Source: Methanosarcina sp. DH2
GTDB lineage: Archaea; Halobacteriota; Methanosarcinia; Methanosarcinales; Methanosarcinaceae
Direction of reading: 5' to 3'
Assembly (NCBI RefSeq): GCF_020804225.1
Contig: NZ_WJBI01000020.1
Location: 1-64,000, forward strand
DNA length: 64,000 bases
The notes beneath the pieces are model-generated. The model was not told the origin of the DNA. It worked only from the letters and a program-made list of their open reading frames with translations, and did not search any database. Position numbers and translations under genes: made by a program. Shown here in pieces: positions 27,029 through 36,377 of this stretch (positions are counted from its first letter, which is position 1; each line of letters opens with the position of its first letter).

Positions 27029-27121
27029 ATGAATCACGATTTTTTAAGTAAGCGGGCTATACTATCGGTGCTAACAGGATTGCAAAAGGACGCAAATCCT
27101 GACGTCCTTATTGCATTGTGA
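27029..27121 (+). CDS. Very small ORF after the operator (30 aa)
   Basis: ATG at 27029 gives MNHDFLSKRAILSVLTGLQK and ends NPDVLIAL. It is the first frame downstream of the inverted repeat. There is no strong ribosome binding site, so it could be a leaderless mRNA product or a chance frame. Confidence 0.3.
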   Translation: MNHDFLSKRAILSVLTGLQKDANPDVLIAL

Positions 27122-27175
27122 TAGCAACTATTGGATAAAACGACATGAATCTAACTTGACAAAGGAGAGATAAAA

Positions 27176-27370
27176 CTGGCTTACTCTGTTTCAAGTGATA
27201 TTAACTGTTCTCAAATTGATGCAAACTTACGAAAGTTACTGCCAGAATCGATTCGGATAATGATTGAAATTGAAGAAAGGGCCCAGGAGGAAATAAAGAA
27301 TATTCTTCAGGATGTTTCAGAAGGAAAAACAACCTTAGATCTAGAAAAACGAAAAAGGGGTATATTGTAA
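27176..27370 (+). CDS. Small hypothetical protein, possible CTG start (64 aa)
   Basis: AAAGGAGAG at 27161-27169 is well placed for a CTG start at 27176; no ATG lies near. The protein is charged and helical (IRIMIEIEERAQEEIKNIL). It is the sort of small gene found ahead of replication genes in plasmids. The start is uncertain. Confidence 0.4.
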   Translation: MAYSVSSDINCSQIDANLRKLLPESIRIMIEIEERAQEEIKNILQDVSEGKTTLDLEKRKRGIL

Positions 27371-27429
27371 TTATCTTCTATATTATTTCGAGAAATTATT
27401 AGTGTATGGTCTAATAGGGGGCCTGGGTT

Positions 27430-27969
27430 ATGAGTAGTAAAGTGTTAAAGAAAATTTGTATTGAAGTTCCTGAAGATCTTGTCCAAGCTATACAAAATGC
27501 AAGAAAAGCAGGTAAAAGATATAAAGGCGATCTATATAGCAACCCTTTAGCGTATGCAGTTGGTGCACTTGTTCTTTTGGGAACTGCAGACAAGAAAGAG
27601 GAGATTCTGAAGGAACGTCTTAAAAATATAGGGATAGAACGTAACTTACTGAATTCCGAGGAACGCTTAATATTAGAGGATCTAGAAGGGATAGAAGCCG
27701 AAAAAAAGACTAAACTAGACTATAATATTAAGAGACAACAAGAAATAAAATTACTTGCTGATAAAATCCTTGAATATTGGGATGATATTGCATTTTTTAA
27801 TAAAAAAAATTGCATTACGTATATCGTTTCGCCCTTTGAGGGAAAGCTAACAAAATCTAGAGTGGAAGCTATATTCCCGTCAGTTTATGAACCTGCTCCC
27901 TCACCTGAAAAAGCATTGACCATTGCAGCTGGCCTTTTGTATTATGACGGAGATGGGTGCAGTGAATAA
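27430..27969 (+). CDS. Hypothetical protein upstream of MCM (179 aa)
   Basis: The N-terminal 60 residues (KICIEVPEDLVQAIQNARKA) may form a ribbon-helix-helix-like or helical DNA-binding unit. The middle is a charged coiled-coil and the end is more globular (YIVSPFEGKLTKSRVEAIF). Its last eight bases overlap the likely MCM start, so the two are co-translated. It may be a replication initiator or accessory factor for the MCM, but I do not recognise the family. Confidence 0.6.
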   Translation: MSSKVLKKICIEVPEDLVQAIQNARKAGKRYKGDLYSNPLAYAVGALVLLGTADKKEEILKERLKNIGIERNLLNSEERLILEDLEGIEAEKKTKLDYNIKRQQEIKLLADKILEYWDDIAFFNKKNCITYIVSPFEGKLTKSRVEAIFPSVYEPAPSPEKALTIAAGLLYYDGDGCSE

Positions 27970-30091
27970 TGATATCTGGGAACCTACGGAAATTGGAATT
28001 AAAATTCCTCAGTTGAAAGGTCTTACCTATTTTTTAGAAACTTATTGTAAAGAAGAAATATCTGAACTTGTGATGAAATATCCACACAAAAACAGCATAT
28101 ACATAGATTTTAGAAAAGTTATACGTTTTAGTAATGGATTAAGGGAAGCTTTGGAAAATAAGTTTGAACAGATGTCTTTGAAATTACAAATGGCTTTAGC
28201 TGACGTGGATCTGATACAGTGCAGTATAAAAAAAATCAATGTAACCAAAATCAAATTTCGAATTAATGAAATACCTACAGATTACAAACAACGTTTGAGA
28301 GATCTAGGAACAAAGGAGATTGGAAAGCTAGTTTGTGTGGATGGTTTTGCTCGTGTAGTTACGAATACAGAATCTAAAGAAGTCAAAACCGCCTTTAAGT
28401 GTCTTAGATGTGGGCATATAACTTTCGTAGAACCGGATGGAAATACAAGTGAGGAGCCATATTTTTGTGAAAATACCACATGTGGAAAAAGTGGGCCTTT
28501 TAAAAAAGAGATTTCCCTTACTGAATTTGTAGACTTTCAAAGAATCATAATTCAGGAATCTCCTGATTCCACGAGAGGAACAAAAACCAGAGATATGATA
28601 ATTGAATGTGATGAAGAATTAACTAATCAGATAGAACCTGGTGAAAGAATCACAGTTATAGGTATTCTGACACTACGGCAAACAGAAAAAGATCGGAAGA
28701 AAACGGTCCATGAAAAGATAATTAAGGCTCTTTCTATTGAAAAACAAAATGTAGGATTTGATGATTATATCCTGACGGAGTCTGATGAAGAGATTATAAT
28801 AAAACTAAGCCGAGATCCAAAAATTAAAGAGAACATCATAGGAAGTATAGCTCCTTCTATTCATGGACATGACCGAATAAAAAAAGGTCTTGCTCTTCAA
28901 CTGTTTTCAGGTGTTCGAAAGATCTTACCAGATGGGACAACTGAGAGAGGAAACATTCATGCGGTATTGATTGGAGAGCCTTCTACATCAAAAAGCCAAT
29001 TATTGAGAAAGATAGTATCGCTTATTCCGAGAGGAGTTTTTTCAAGTGGTCAAACTTCAAGTGGTGTTGGGCTGACGGCTTCTGTTGTAAGAGACCCTCT
29101 CAGTGATGGCTGGATCCTACAAGGTGGAGCAGTTGTAATAGCTTCAGGTGGAATTCTTGCCATTGATGAGATCGGGCAAATTAAAGAGGAGGATAAAAGT
29201 GCGCTTCATGAAGTTATGGAACAAGGAACTGTGAGTATAGCAAAAGCCGGGATAGTTTCTAAGCTTCAAGCTGACTGTGCGGTTCTTGCAGCAGGTAACC
29301 CTAAAAAGGGATATTTTGATCGAAATGATAAAACTCAACATCCATCAGAGCAAATTGGGCTTCCTCCTGCATTATGGTCTCGGTTTGATCTCACTTTTCT
29401 TGTTTTAGATGATCCTGATCCAATTATTGATAAGGAAATTTCGAATCATATTTTACGAAATCATCTGGTTGGCGGAATGATACAGAATCGATTACACTCA
29501 AAGAATCCTATCTACACTGAAGAAAAAGTCAAAGAGGCGAAATTGGAAATTGAGGCTCCGATTTCGGAAGAGATTCTGACCAAATATATCGCATATGCAC
29601 GTACAAAAGTGTTTCCTGTTGCTACCTCCCTCGAAATAAGGGAGAGTATCCAGAATTTTTATTTAGATATTCGGAAAATGAAATCAGCTGATCCTACTTC
29701 TCCTGTACCGATAACACCTAGAAGCTTAGGAGCCTTACAAAGGCTCTCCGAAGCCAGTGCAAGAATGAGGTTATCGAATATTATTTCTGAAGAGGATGTA
29801 CAGTTTGCTATGGAAGTAATGAGGTCCTCTCTAATAGATTTAGGAATGGATGAAAACAATAGATTAGATGCAAATTTATTGAACGGACTACCTTCTCAGA
29901 GTCAGCAAGAGAAAATTGAATGTATAACGCAGACCTTAAACACAAAAAAGGGACATACTGAAGAAGAAGTGGTAGGCCTCATGAAATCATGGTATAAAAT
30001 GTCAGAAGGGGAAACAAGGGGCATAATTAAAAAACTATCTGAAAGAGGGAATATAACTAACATAAACGGACTGTTGAAGTATGTAGTGTAG
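27962..30091 (+). CDS. mcm: MCM replicative helicase encoded by the integrated element
   Basis: About 710 residues. The N-terminal domain has a zinc motif (CLRCGH ... CENTTCGK) and the AAA+ domain follows. It carries Walker A GEPSTSKSQLL (about residue 338), Walker B GGILAIDEIGQI, sensor AAGNPKKG and arginine finger LWSRFDL, with a C-terminal winged helix. I chose GTG 27962 because GGAGATGGGTG precedes it; ATG 27944 and 27953 are alternatives. MCM unwinds DNA at replication forks. Extra MCM genes in archaea often sit in integrated plasmids or viruses, which fits the integrase and att site here. Confidence 0.93.
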   Translation: MNNDIWEPTEIGIKIPQLKGLTYFLETYCKEEISELVMKYPHKNSIYIDFRKVIRFSNGLREALENKFEQMSLKLQMALADVDLIQCSIKKINVTKIKFRINEIPTDYKQRLRDLGTKEIGKLVCVDGFARVVTNTESKEVKTAFKCLRCGHITFVEPDGNTSEEPYFCENTTCGKSGPFKKEISLTEFVDFQRIIIQESPDSTRGTKTRDMIIECDEELTNQIEPGERITVIGILTLRQTEKDRKKTVHEKIIKALSIEKQNVGFDDYILTESDEEIIIKLSRDPKIKENIIGSIAPSIHGHDRIKKGLALQLFSGVRKILPDGTTERGNIHAVLIGEPSTSKSQLLRKIVSLIPRGVFSSGQTSSGVGLTASVVRDPLSDGWILQGGAVVIASGGILAIDEIGQIKEEDKSALHEVMEQGTVSIAKAGIVSKLQADCAVLAAGNPKKGYFDRNDKTQHPSEQIGLPPALWSRFDLTFLVLDDPDPIIDKEISNHILRNHLVGGMIQNRLHSKNPIYTEEKVKEAKLEIEAPISEEILTKYIAYARTKVFPVATSLEIRESIQNFYLDIRKMKSADPTSPVPITPRSLGALQRLSEASARMRLSNIISEEDVQFAMEVMRSSLIDLGMDENNRLDANLLNGLPSQSQQEKIECITQTLNTKKGHTEEEVVGLMKSWYKMSEGETRGIIKKLSERGNITNINGLLKYVV

Positions 30092-30102
30092 GGGGAACGT
30101 AA

Positions 30103-30846
30103 TTGGATTGCGAGGATATTGATTTAGCATTAAAAAAAGAAAAAGAGAATAAGACACTGCCTGCTTTACCGACTACGTTTTACAAAGATGCTGAAGAGTA
30201 TTTACGAAAAGGGGAAGAAGATCTAAAAAAATATAATTCTAGATCAGTTGAAGCTCGTATGATCTCTGAAGAATTAGATACAAGTATAAAGAGGCTTAAA
30301 ATCGTTTTCAAAAGTCGAACAAATAAAATTTTAATGATGATATCCCAGATGAGTGTACTCGATCCTTATGTAAAAACAACTATTCATAAAGATTACAACA
30401 AGCTTCTCCCTGAAGAAAAGAGAGTATACGATATAATAGCTCAAACTCTTGAAGCTATGAGATGTGAAGTTTTGGACCCTGTCATTTCCCCTGGTTCTCC
30501 AAAAGCTATCTGGCCAGAGGTAATAAACTACTCTAATAAACAGCTGAATTCGATTTCTGAAAATAAGTTTCTGGAAGAAATCCAGATCAAAGAAATAGTT
30601 CCAACAGAAAAAGATGAAAGTCCTAAAAAAGACGTTTCTTCAGACCATAGTTCTAATACAATTCAAGAAGTAAAAGAAAACAAAAATGAGTATATGTTAG
30701 TCAGGATTCTCAAAGGAATTCCTACTTTTGTAGGAACAGATAGTAGAAACTATTCTGTAAAAGCAGAAGATATAGTAACACTTCCGATTATAAATGCCCA
30801 ACTGTTAATTAAAAAAAATTTAGCTCAACAAATCAATTCTTTCTGA
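30103..30846 (+). CDS. GINS complex subunit (Gins51-like)
   Basis: 247 residues from TTG 30103, preceded by GGGGGAA. The N-terminal helical A-domain (EARMISEELDTSIKRLKIVF) and a low-complexity linker (about 170-195) lead to a C-terminal B-domain, VRILKGIPTFVGTDSRNYS, then VTLPIINAQLLIKKNLA, the standard archaeal Gins51/Sld5-type signature. GINS activates MCM and contacts GAN/RecJ and polymerase. It lies 11 bases after mcm, as in chromosomal mcm-gins pairs. A mobile element carrying both is unusual. Confidence 0.85.
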   Translation: MDCEDIDLALKKEKENKTLPALPTTFYKDAEEYLRKGEEDLKKYNSRSVEARMISEELDTSIKRLKIVFKSRTNKILMMISQMSVLDPYVKTTIHKDYNKLLPEEKRVYDIIAQTLEAMRCEVLDPVISPGSPKAIWPEVINYSNKQLNSISENKFLEEIQIKEIVPTEKDESPKKDVSSDHSSNTIQEVKENKNEYMLVRILKGIPTFVGTDSRNYSVKAEDIVTLPIINAQLLIKKNLAQQINSF

Positions 30847-30900
30847 AATTTATATCGTTTAAAAATTAATTGAGTGACGAATTACAATAGTGGAAACTCA

Positions 30901-30969
30901 TATAGAGAGTATAGCTCTCTATAGTTCTCTTTTCGATAAAACACTAGGGATAGACTAGCCTAGTGTTTT
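30901..30969. terminator. Two tandem hairpins after the mcm-gins operon
   Basis: TATAGAGAG (30901-30909) pairs with CTCTCTATA (30915-30923). AAAACACTAGG (30938-30948) pairs with CCTAGTGTTTT (30959-30969). Both stems are perfect, and the second ends in TTTTG. They mark the end of the replication operon; the rest of 30970-31225 shows no gene. Confidence 0.6.
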
Positions 30970-31225
30970 GTCCTAATTATAACCTATAGATTTTTCTGTT
31001 CTCTTTTGGAGATTTTTTTCGATCATTTACATTTCTCCCTTTACAATCATAGCAACCCAACTAACCGGTGCATAAACGATAGAAAAATCATATATTTTCA
31101 TATAATTAATATATAGAAATGTTATAAAAATCATATAATAAAAAGATATATATAGATTGAAATACTATTACTGATGGGAGTTAATGGAACTCTCGTAAGG
31201 TGCGAATAGAAAATGGGGTGATAAT

Positions 31226-31540
31226 ATGAAAAAAAATGATTTCAACTCAAGTTCTATCGAAATGAAGTTTAAGTGCCATCAAATATTGTCCGAAAACCTT
31301 GAAGAAAAGTATACTTCTAAAATTCGTTTTGTGCCTGCTGCTTCCGAAGATTCTATTTCAAAATCCTCTGAAATTCCATCCTCTGTTTATGAGGTTTTTG
31401 CAGAGATTGTTCAGGACAATATGGTAAACTCTGTCAGGGAAATTATTGCATTTGATGCTGATTGGAATGTACTGCTCAGTTCATTAAATCTCAATGAACG
31501 GCAATTAGAAAAATTACAAAATTTTTTCAGCAATCTGTAG
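31226..31540 (+). CDS. Hypothetical protein (104 aa)
   Basis: ATG 31226 is preceded by GGGGTGATAAT, a very good site. The protein is acidic and soluble, with a likely globular C-terminal half (VYEVFAEIVQDNMVNSVREI). No family is recognised; probably an accessory gene of the integrated replicon. An AT-rich promoter-like stretch (31125-31160) lies upstream. Confidence 0.55.
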   Translation: MKKNDFNSSSIEMKFKCHQILSENLEEKYTSKIRFVPAASEDSISKSSEIPSSVYEVFAEIVQDNMVNSVREIIAFDADWNVLLSSLNLNERQLEKLQNFFSNL

Positions 31541-31702
31541 ACCGATTTAGTTAATTGATTCTATCCGATTCAGGGTTTACCGTCTTTTGGTATATGAGAA
31601 AGTAGAATTTCTAACTTAATTTTTACTTCGATAAAATAATAATAACAAACATATAAAGTCAAAAACTGCAAAATCTCAATTTCACTGATACTTTAGGAGA
31701 TG

Positions 31703-31741
31703 AATGCGGCTCGCGGGCGGGGGCGAGTTGTGAGTCACCAA
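31703..31741. other. GC-rich island in an AT-rich intergenic region, ncRNA candidate
   Basis: Within the gene-free 31541-31926, a short stretch GCGGCTCGCGGGCGGGGGCG (from 31706) stands out, with stem CTCGC/GCGAG (31710-31714 with 31723-31727). It is followed by the near-palindrome ATGATAT-GAATATATCAT (31741-31760). In AT-rich archaea such islands are often structured RNAs. No known RNA family is recognised. Confidence 0.3.
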
Positions 31742-31926
31742 TGATATGAATATATCATAGGTATCGAAATGGAGATTTTTTCATCCCTTTATATCACGTC
31801 GTATTCACGCAGTTATTCATCTCTAATTCGTGCTATTAGAATGTTGAATTTAAAATAAACAAGTTCAACAAAATTTAACAAGTCTTGTTAGGAGGCCAAT
31901 GAATTCCAAAAATAAATCCTGATAAT

Positions 31927-32235
31927 ATGTGCCAAAGAAGGAGAGTCTCCTGTACCAGATGTGGACATTCCTTTATTAGTAAAGTCAAAGTTCCAACATG
32001 TACGAAATGTAGACGAACGACTACAGTAGACACTGTAAAGGTTAATAAAAGTCTAAGAAATGATGCTGTACTAAAAGAAGTTGCAGAATTGAGAAGAGAG
32101 TTCCAAGAATATAAAAAAATAGTGAATCAGGTACTGAAAGACCATAAAGAGCATATAGAGATGCTAGCTAGATTCAAAAATAAATCAACCATAATTTTAA
32201 ACAAAGTAGGGATTCCGATCTCTAAAGAAGTATAA
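31927..32235 (+). CDS. Zinc-ribbon and coiled-coil protein (102 aa)
   Basis: The N-terminus MCQRRRVSCTRCGHSFISK with PTCTKCRRTT gives two CxxC pairs (zinc ribbon). A coiled-coil of about 50 residues follows (LKEVAELRREFQEYKKIV). The architecture suits a small nucleic-acid-binding accessory protein. It probably forms an operon with the next gene 35 bases away. No closer family is known to me. Confidence 0.65.
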   Translation: MCQRRRVSCTRCGHSFISKVKVPTCTKCRRTTTVDTVKVNKSLRNDAVLKEVAELRREFQEYKKIVNQVLKDHKEHIEMLARFKNKSTIILNKVGIPISKEV

Positions 32236-32270
32236 AGTCTCCAGGAGGAACAGATATCGAAAAGAGAAGT

Positions 32271-33044
32271 TTGGGCATAGTTGGTGGGCCTGCCTATTAT
32301 GAGAGGCTTCAGGATGAAGTGGACCAAAAAGATAAGGTTATTCCCTTAACTATAGGTAGATTTCCTCTTACAGAGGCTTCTAGAAAGCTAACTCATTTAC
32401 CTGATCCTGCGAATGCAGATCCAAATAAAGTAAATGTTCCCTTTCCACTAAAAAAATTAGTATCATGTCCAGTTGACATTGTAGTAAGACAAGGTTGGAA
32501 CAAAAGATATTATCCGGGAAATAAATTGTACAAAGGAAGAGCATATCTGGGAGTAGATCGACATAAACGTCTTTTTTTCCAAGTCGGAATCCAGCTCCCT
32601 GGGCATAAATATATCAAAGTAACAATTTCCAAAAAGTATCTTTTTGAAATGCTAAAGTACCATCTAAAACTAAGACCAATTCCTTCGATTCCTAAAGGTG
32701 ATCATAACTTGTGGTTTGAAAACCCTAAAATTGAAGCCGAACTTAAACGTGAGGATATAGAAAACCTTGATCCTGATACTATAATAGATGAGTATCTAGC
32801 AGCCGTAGCAAACATGGAAAAGGTATTGAACAGCCCATGTGCAAATACTAAGAGGGCTCGGAAACAATATTATGCATTGTTAGCTCTTGAAGATAAAATT
32901 AAATTATGGGCTTTCACACAGGCCTGTAAAAAACAAAATGTAATTCCCGATCCAGATATATACAAAAAAATTGATAAGAGAGCCACAAATTTAACTGCGT
33001 TTAAGGCAGGTCTTCTAACTATAAAAAGTAGAGATGAAATGTGA
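32271..33044 (+). CDS. Hypothetical protein of the integrated replicon (257 aa)
   Basis: A soluble, basic protein (VVRQGWNKRYYPGNKLYKG, then YLGVDRHKRLFFQVGIQ) with a helical C-terminal half. The first possible ordinary start is TTG 32271. The strong AGGAGG (32242-32247) lies nearer an in-frame ATC at about 32256, so an unusual start is possible. No family is recognised. It is the last gene of the replicon's rightward set. Confidence 0.55.
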   Translation: MGIVGGPAYYERLQDEVDQKDKVIPLTIGRFPLTEASRKLTHLPDPANADPNKVNVPFPLKKLVSCPVDIVVRQGWNKRYYPGNKLYKGRAYLGVDRHKRLFFQVGIQLPGHKYIKVTISKKYLFEMLKYHLKLRPIPSIPKGDHNLWFENPKIEAELKREDIENLDPDTIIDEYLAAVANMEKVLNSPCANTKRARKQYYALLALEDKIKLWAFTQACKKQNVIPDPDIYKKIDKRATNLTAFKAGLLTIKSRDEM

Positions 33045-33233
33045 TTGGATATAATATTGAATCCATACTTCCAGAGATTGAGAGAAATTTTAAGTAAGCT
33101 CAAAATTTAACTGCAAGATTCTAATTATTCTTTTTTTGTCAGTCTTTTTCTTATTTGCTTTTATCTCCTAGATTTCTACAGATCCATAGAATCTATTAAT
33201 AAATAGAAATCTTAATGTCCTATTTTTTTAAGG

Positions 33234-33342
33234 CTTACGCATTTGATGTACAAAATCAAGTACAATAAACCTTAAAATCAAATGAACGTTTTTGAGAGTT
33301 GGAGGTTTAAAGTACATTAATTTTTTAGTTCAACTGCGTAAG
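33234..33342. repeat. MITE-like remnant with short terminal inverted repeats
   Basis: CTTACGCA at 33234-33241 is inverted as TGCGTAAG at 33335-33342, and the similarity extends a few bases inward (ATTTGA/GTTGAA). The spacing of 109 bp suggests a small non-autonomous insertion sequence. A related string (GCGCAGTTGAATTG) occurs at 1075-1088. The surrounding 33045-33392 holds no gene. Confidence 0.35.
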
Positions 33343-33392
33343 TTCTTAAGGCTTATAGGGTGAAACTTTTGGTTAATTAGTTTTGCTCTCTA

Positions 33393-34140
33393 CTATTCTT
33401 TCCTGAACATTTGCTTTACCTTAGCGAGCCTTTGCTCCATATCAGGTCCCTCAAGCTCCTCTACAACAGTTTCAAGTAGATCAGGTATTTTTCAGATTCT
33501 GTGGACATTTTTCCATACATTGACCGCACTGAACACATTGAGAAACAAATCCTGGATCTATATTTGAAAATATTCCACTTGTCCATGTTACGTAGTTTAA
33601 ATTTACCCCATCAACATTGCCGAACATATGTAGGTTATTATAAATTCTAAAGCAGGAAGGTATATCAACACTGGAAGGACAGGGCATGCAATACTGGCAG
33701 CCTGTACAGCCAATTTTCCTATATCGACAGTATTTTTGCTTAACCTTACCAATAAGTTGTATTTCGTTTTCTGTAAGTGAATTTGGGTATGCTTCATCTG
33801 CTATTTTCAGGTTTTCTTTTATATGGGATCCCTCGTTCATACCTGAAAGAACGACCGTAACTTCTGGATGATTCCACACTCAGAGAAGAGCCCATTCTAC
33901 AGGTGTGCCTTCCATCTCCACTTCTTTCTAGATATCTTCCCTGCTAGAGGTATTGAGCTGGCAGATAACCTCCGAGCCAGGGTTCCATGATAATTACTCC
34001 AAGATCCTTCGAAGCTGCATATTTAAGTCCTTCAGTTCCTGCCTGATGATTTTGTCCATGAAATTGTACTGACCTGGCAGAATATCTAGGGATATGCGTC
34101 TACAATCCGCTTAAAGTCTTCAATTGACCTATATGTTCGC
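33393..34140 (-). pseudogene. Aldo/keto reductase with ferredoxin domain, decayed
   Basis: The best-preserved part (33481-33879) reads NHPEVTVVLSGMNEG, then CTGCQYCMPCPSSVDIP and CVQCGQCMEKCPQ. This is the C-terminal half of the aldo/keto reductase fused to a 4Fe-4S domain that is common in methanogens. Upstream pieces (SRTYRSIEDFKRIVDAYP near 34140, then NPGSEVICQLN) are in several frames, and the end (TVVEELEGPDMEQRLAKVKQ) needs another shift. At least four frameshifts or stops are present, and the N-terminus is lost at a hairpin at 34171. Confidence 0.8.
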
Positions 34141-34170
34141 GAGAAAAAAGAAGAACGTTGATCCGTTTTT

Positions 34171-34219
34171 GTTCTTCCCCGCATCCTTTTATTGACCGTA
34201 AAAGGATTGAGGGAAGAAC
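34171..34219. repeat. Long imperfect hairpin
   Basis: GTTCTTCCC (34171-34179) pairs with GGGAAGAAC (34211-34219), and ATCCTTTTA (34183-34191) pairs with TAAAAGGAT (34199-34207). Both arms are perfect, separated by an internal loop. It sits exactly where the reductase pseudogene loses its N-terminus, so it may be the end of an insertion element. From 34220 to 34660 I see nothing else. Confidence 0.5.
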
Positions 34220-34667
34220 TGTGTTTGTTTTCCGAAAAATGTTCTCAAAACTTAAAAAATGAGAATATTTAAGCAGAAGGAAAAACCTTCAGCTTGTTAA
34301 TTTTCCCAAAACATAATATGTATTCGAAGATAAAAACATATCGTTTCTAACAGCAGACACTCTGTGTAAAACTCCATTTAAAGGTAAATATATCACTTGC
34401 AGGAGTGTATGTTTTATCCAAAATGAGAAAAAATACTATTTTTACCCTTTTTCTTCAAACCAATCCTTTTATAGAGAACAAATCACAATGTAATTGTATC
34501 TTTTATTGCATGATATGAGTTACTCATTTTAGAAATATCAAATTTTCATAGGATTTTCATATTCATCAGGAAATTATTTAGAAAAAGAGGGGAAAATATT
34601 ATTTTTCATGATCATACTAATAAGAAATAAAGTGTTAATTTTTACTCAAATCACAGAACATTCTAAA

Positions 34668-35223
34668 TGTGATAAATGTGATAGCCCTCCGAAGATATAC
34701 GGGGATTTTTTGGGGGGTTTTCATACCGTTACCTTTAAATAGCCTACATTTCATATGGAATATCTAAAGAAAGAGGGGTTATTCGGCTAGTGGATGCTAT
34801 ATAAAAAAAGAAGATTTTAAGAAGAAAAAAAAATATCTATAGATCTTCGGACGGCTATCACGTTATCACACTATCACATTTTAGATGTGATAAATGAATT
34901 TGTCATGTAAAGTAAAAATTGTCTAGTATTCTGTATAAACCTTTAATGATAACTTTTCTCTTCTAAAATTCATAGTATCAAATTGTTAAAAAATGTTGAG
35001 TATAAATTTTTTCAGTTATCACATAGGGTAAAAATGCACTGAATATGTGATAAAATTTAATTTTTTGAAAATTTATTTTCAACTTATCTTATAAATTATG
35101 TTGCTTATTTTATCACTAATCTCTTATTATTCTTTTATCACATGTAATAATGTGATAACTCTAAAAAACACTCATTTTTGGCAAATGACAAATGTGTGAT
35201 AAATTTGTGATAAATTTGTGATA
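34668..35223. other. Iteron cluster, putative replication origin
   Basis: TGTGATA or its complement TATCACA occurs at least ten times in 560 bp (34668, 34677, about 34864, 34872, 34886, 35016, 35046, 35136, 35151, 35195, 35206, 35217). The last three are spaced exactly 11 bp apart (TGTGATAAATT units), one helical turn. An inverted pair of longer blocks (GATAGCCCTCCGAAGAT near 34680 against ATCTTCGGACGGCTATC near 34844) flanks an AT-rich segment. The arrangement is that of plasmid origins. The nearby MCM-GINS genes support this; origin activity is inferred. Confidence 0.6.
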
Positions 35224-35781
35224 GCTCTGTGACGACTCTATCAAATCACCCAATTTTAGGCATTTTGTATTATTATAGCGTTACTTTTTTTAAGTCATTA
35301 TTTATATCGTCTATCTTTATCTGTATTATTCTATCTTGTTTTGTCATAATTTCTTGTTCTGGTCCGCTTCATAGAGTTTTTATACGGGCAGTCATGGCTC
35401 TATATGGTATCTCTCTTATTTTCTCCTTCTCAAGCCACACTTTTCTTACCTTTTCTGATCTCTTTATATTATGAAGCGTAAAACCCCTAGTCTTTAGAAT
35501 TGACTGTTTTACAGATAAACACCGTTATTTAAACAATCTGATACCATTTTAATGGAATTTTTGAGGATACCTACTTTGTAATAGAATATACTTCCTCATT
35601 CATTCTAACCTCTTTTATGAAAGTCTAAGCTCCAAATACTCAGTCTGTCGGATTCCAATTGGTAAATTTTCCTTATGACCTGCCTCTTTAAGTACAGCAA
35701 CTCATATAGAAAACAAATAGTACTGAGAAACTATAACAGAAATCTTAATTGAACGAAAAAAAGAGTTGAGAATGAGATTAA
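35224..35781. other. AT-rich stretch with a broken minus-strand frame
   Basis: On the minus strand, about 35486-35256 reads like protein (VWLEKEKIREIPYRAMTARI, stop, then MTKQDRIIQIKIDDINNDLK) but with an internal stop. The plus-strand frame 35229-35474 is hydrophobic and looks like its shadow. Nothing else is recognised here. Confidence 0.3.
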
Positions 35782-35864
35782 TATGGGAGAAGGAATTTGA
35801 ACTTATAAACACCTGTGCGATAGGATTTTGAGTCGAACACAGTTGACCACTTTGTTACTCCTGC
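35782..35864 (-). pseudogene. Degenerate tRNA-Leu(CAA) copy
   Basis: The minus strand aligns along the whole length with the intact tRNA-Leu at 49079-49161, keeping the D-arm (GGTCAAC) and anticodon loop CTCAAAA (CAA), but with many substitutions in the acceptor and T-arm that break pairing. Similarity continues about 60 bp past the tRNA 5' end (to 35924, matching to 49220). So a segment of about 140 bp was duplicated. The stretch 35925-36377 shows no gene. Confidence 0.75.
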
Positions 35865-36377
35865 CTGTTTTATAATTACCTGACTAGTCTAAATATCATC
35901 TATTCTTCCTGATTATATCTTGAGTGTTTCTCCTCTAGCTTTGCTGTGCAGTCATAAAATATTGATTTTTGTTTTGATTTACTAAAATTTTTAATGTTAA
36001 GTACTGAAACCTTTTTCGGTAAGGCAGCAACAAATGTAAACTGTACCGAATTTAGTTTTGACTCGGATCCGATCATGAAAAGAAGGAAATCAATGTCATT
36101 TACGGTAAAAAACAGAAATATAGTGACATTGAACTAGTACCATGTAATCTTCAAGTTAAACGCCAAATTGTAGTAAGGGCAAATTCAACTTTAGATTTTA
36201 TGGAAATTTTTATACATAAGCTGAGTATAGATAAAGCTCTCTAAAAAACTTAGATAGAGTTTATTCATTTAGGCAAGCAATCGAATCTTTATTTGTTAGC
36301 ACATTTTTTTTTGATTGGGAATTGGAAGTGATTAATAAAAACATAAAATTTAAGCTTTCTTAATTCATTCTTTTTCT

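Noticed and set aside
33234-33342. Rho-type or hairpin terminator for the 257-aa gene
   Set aside because: The inverted repeats are 109 bp apart and resemble insertion-sequence ends rather than a local stem.
35229-35474. Plus-strand hydrophobic frame next to the iterons
   Set aside because: Composition is that of a shadow of the minus-strand, broken but protein-like frame; no ribosome binding site.
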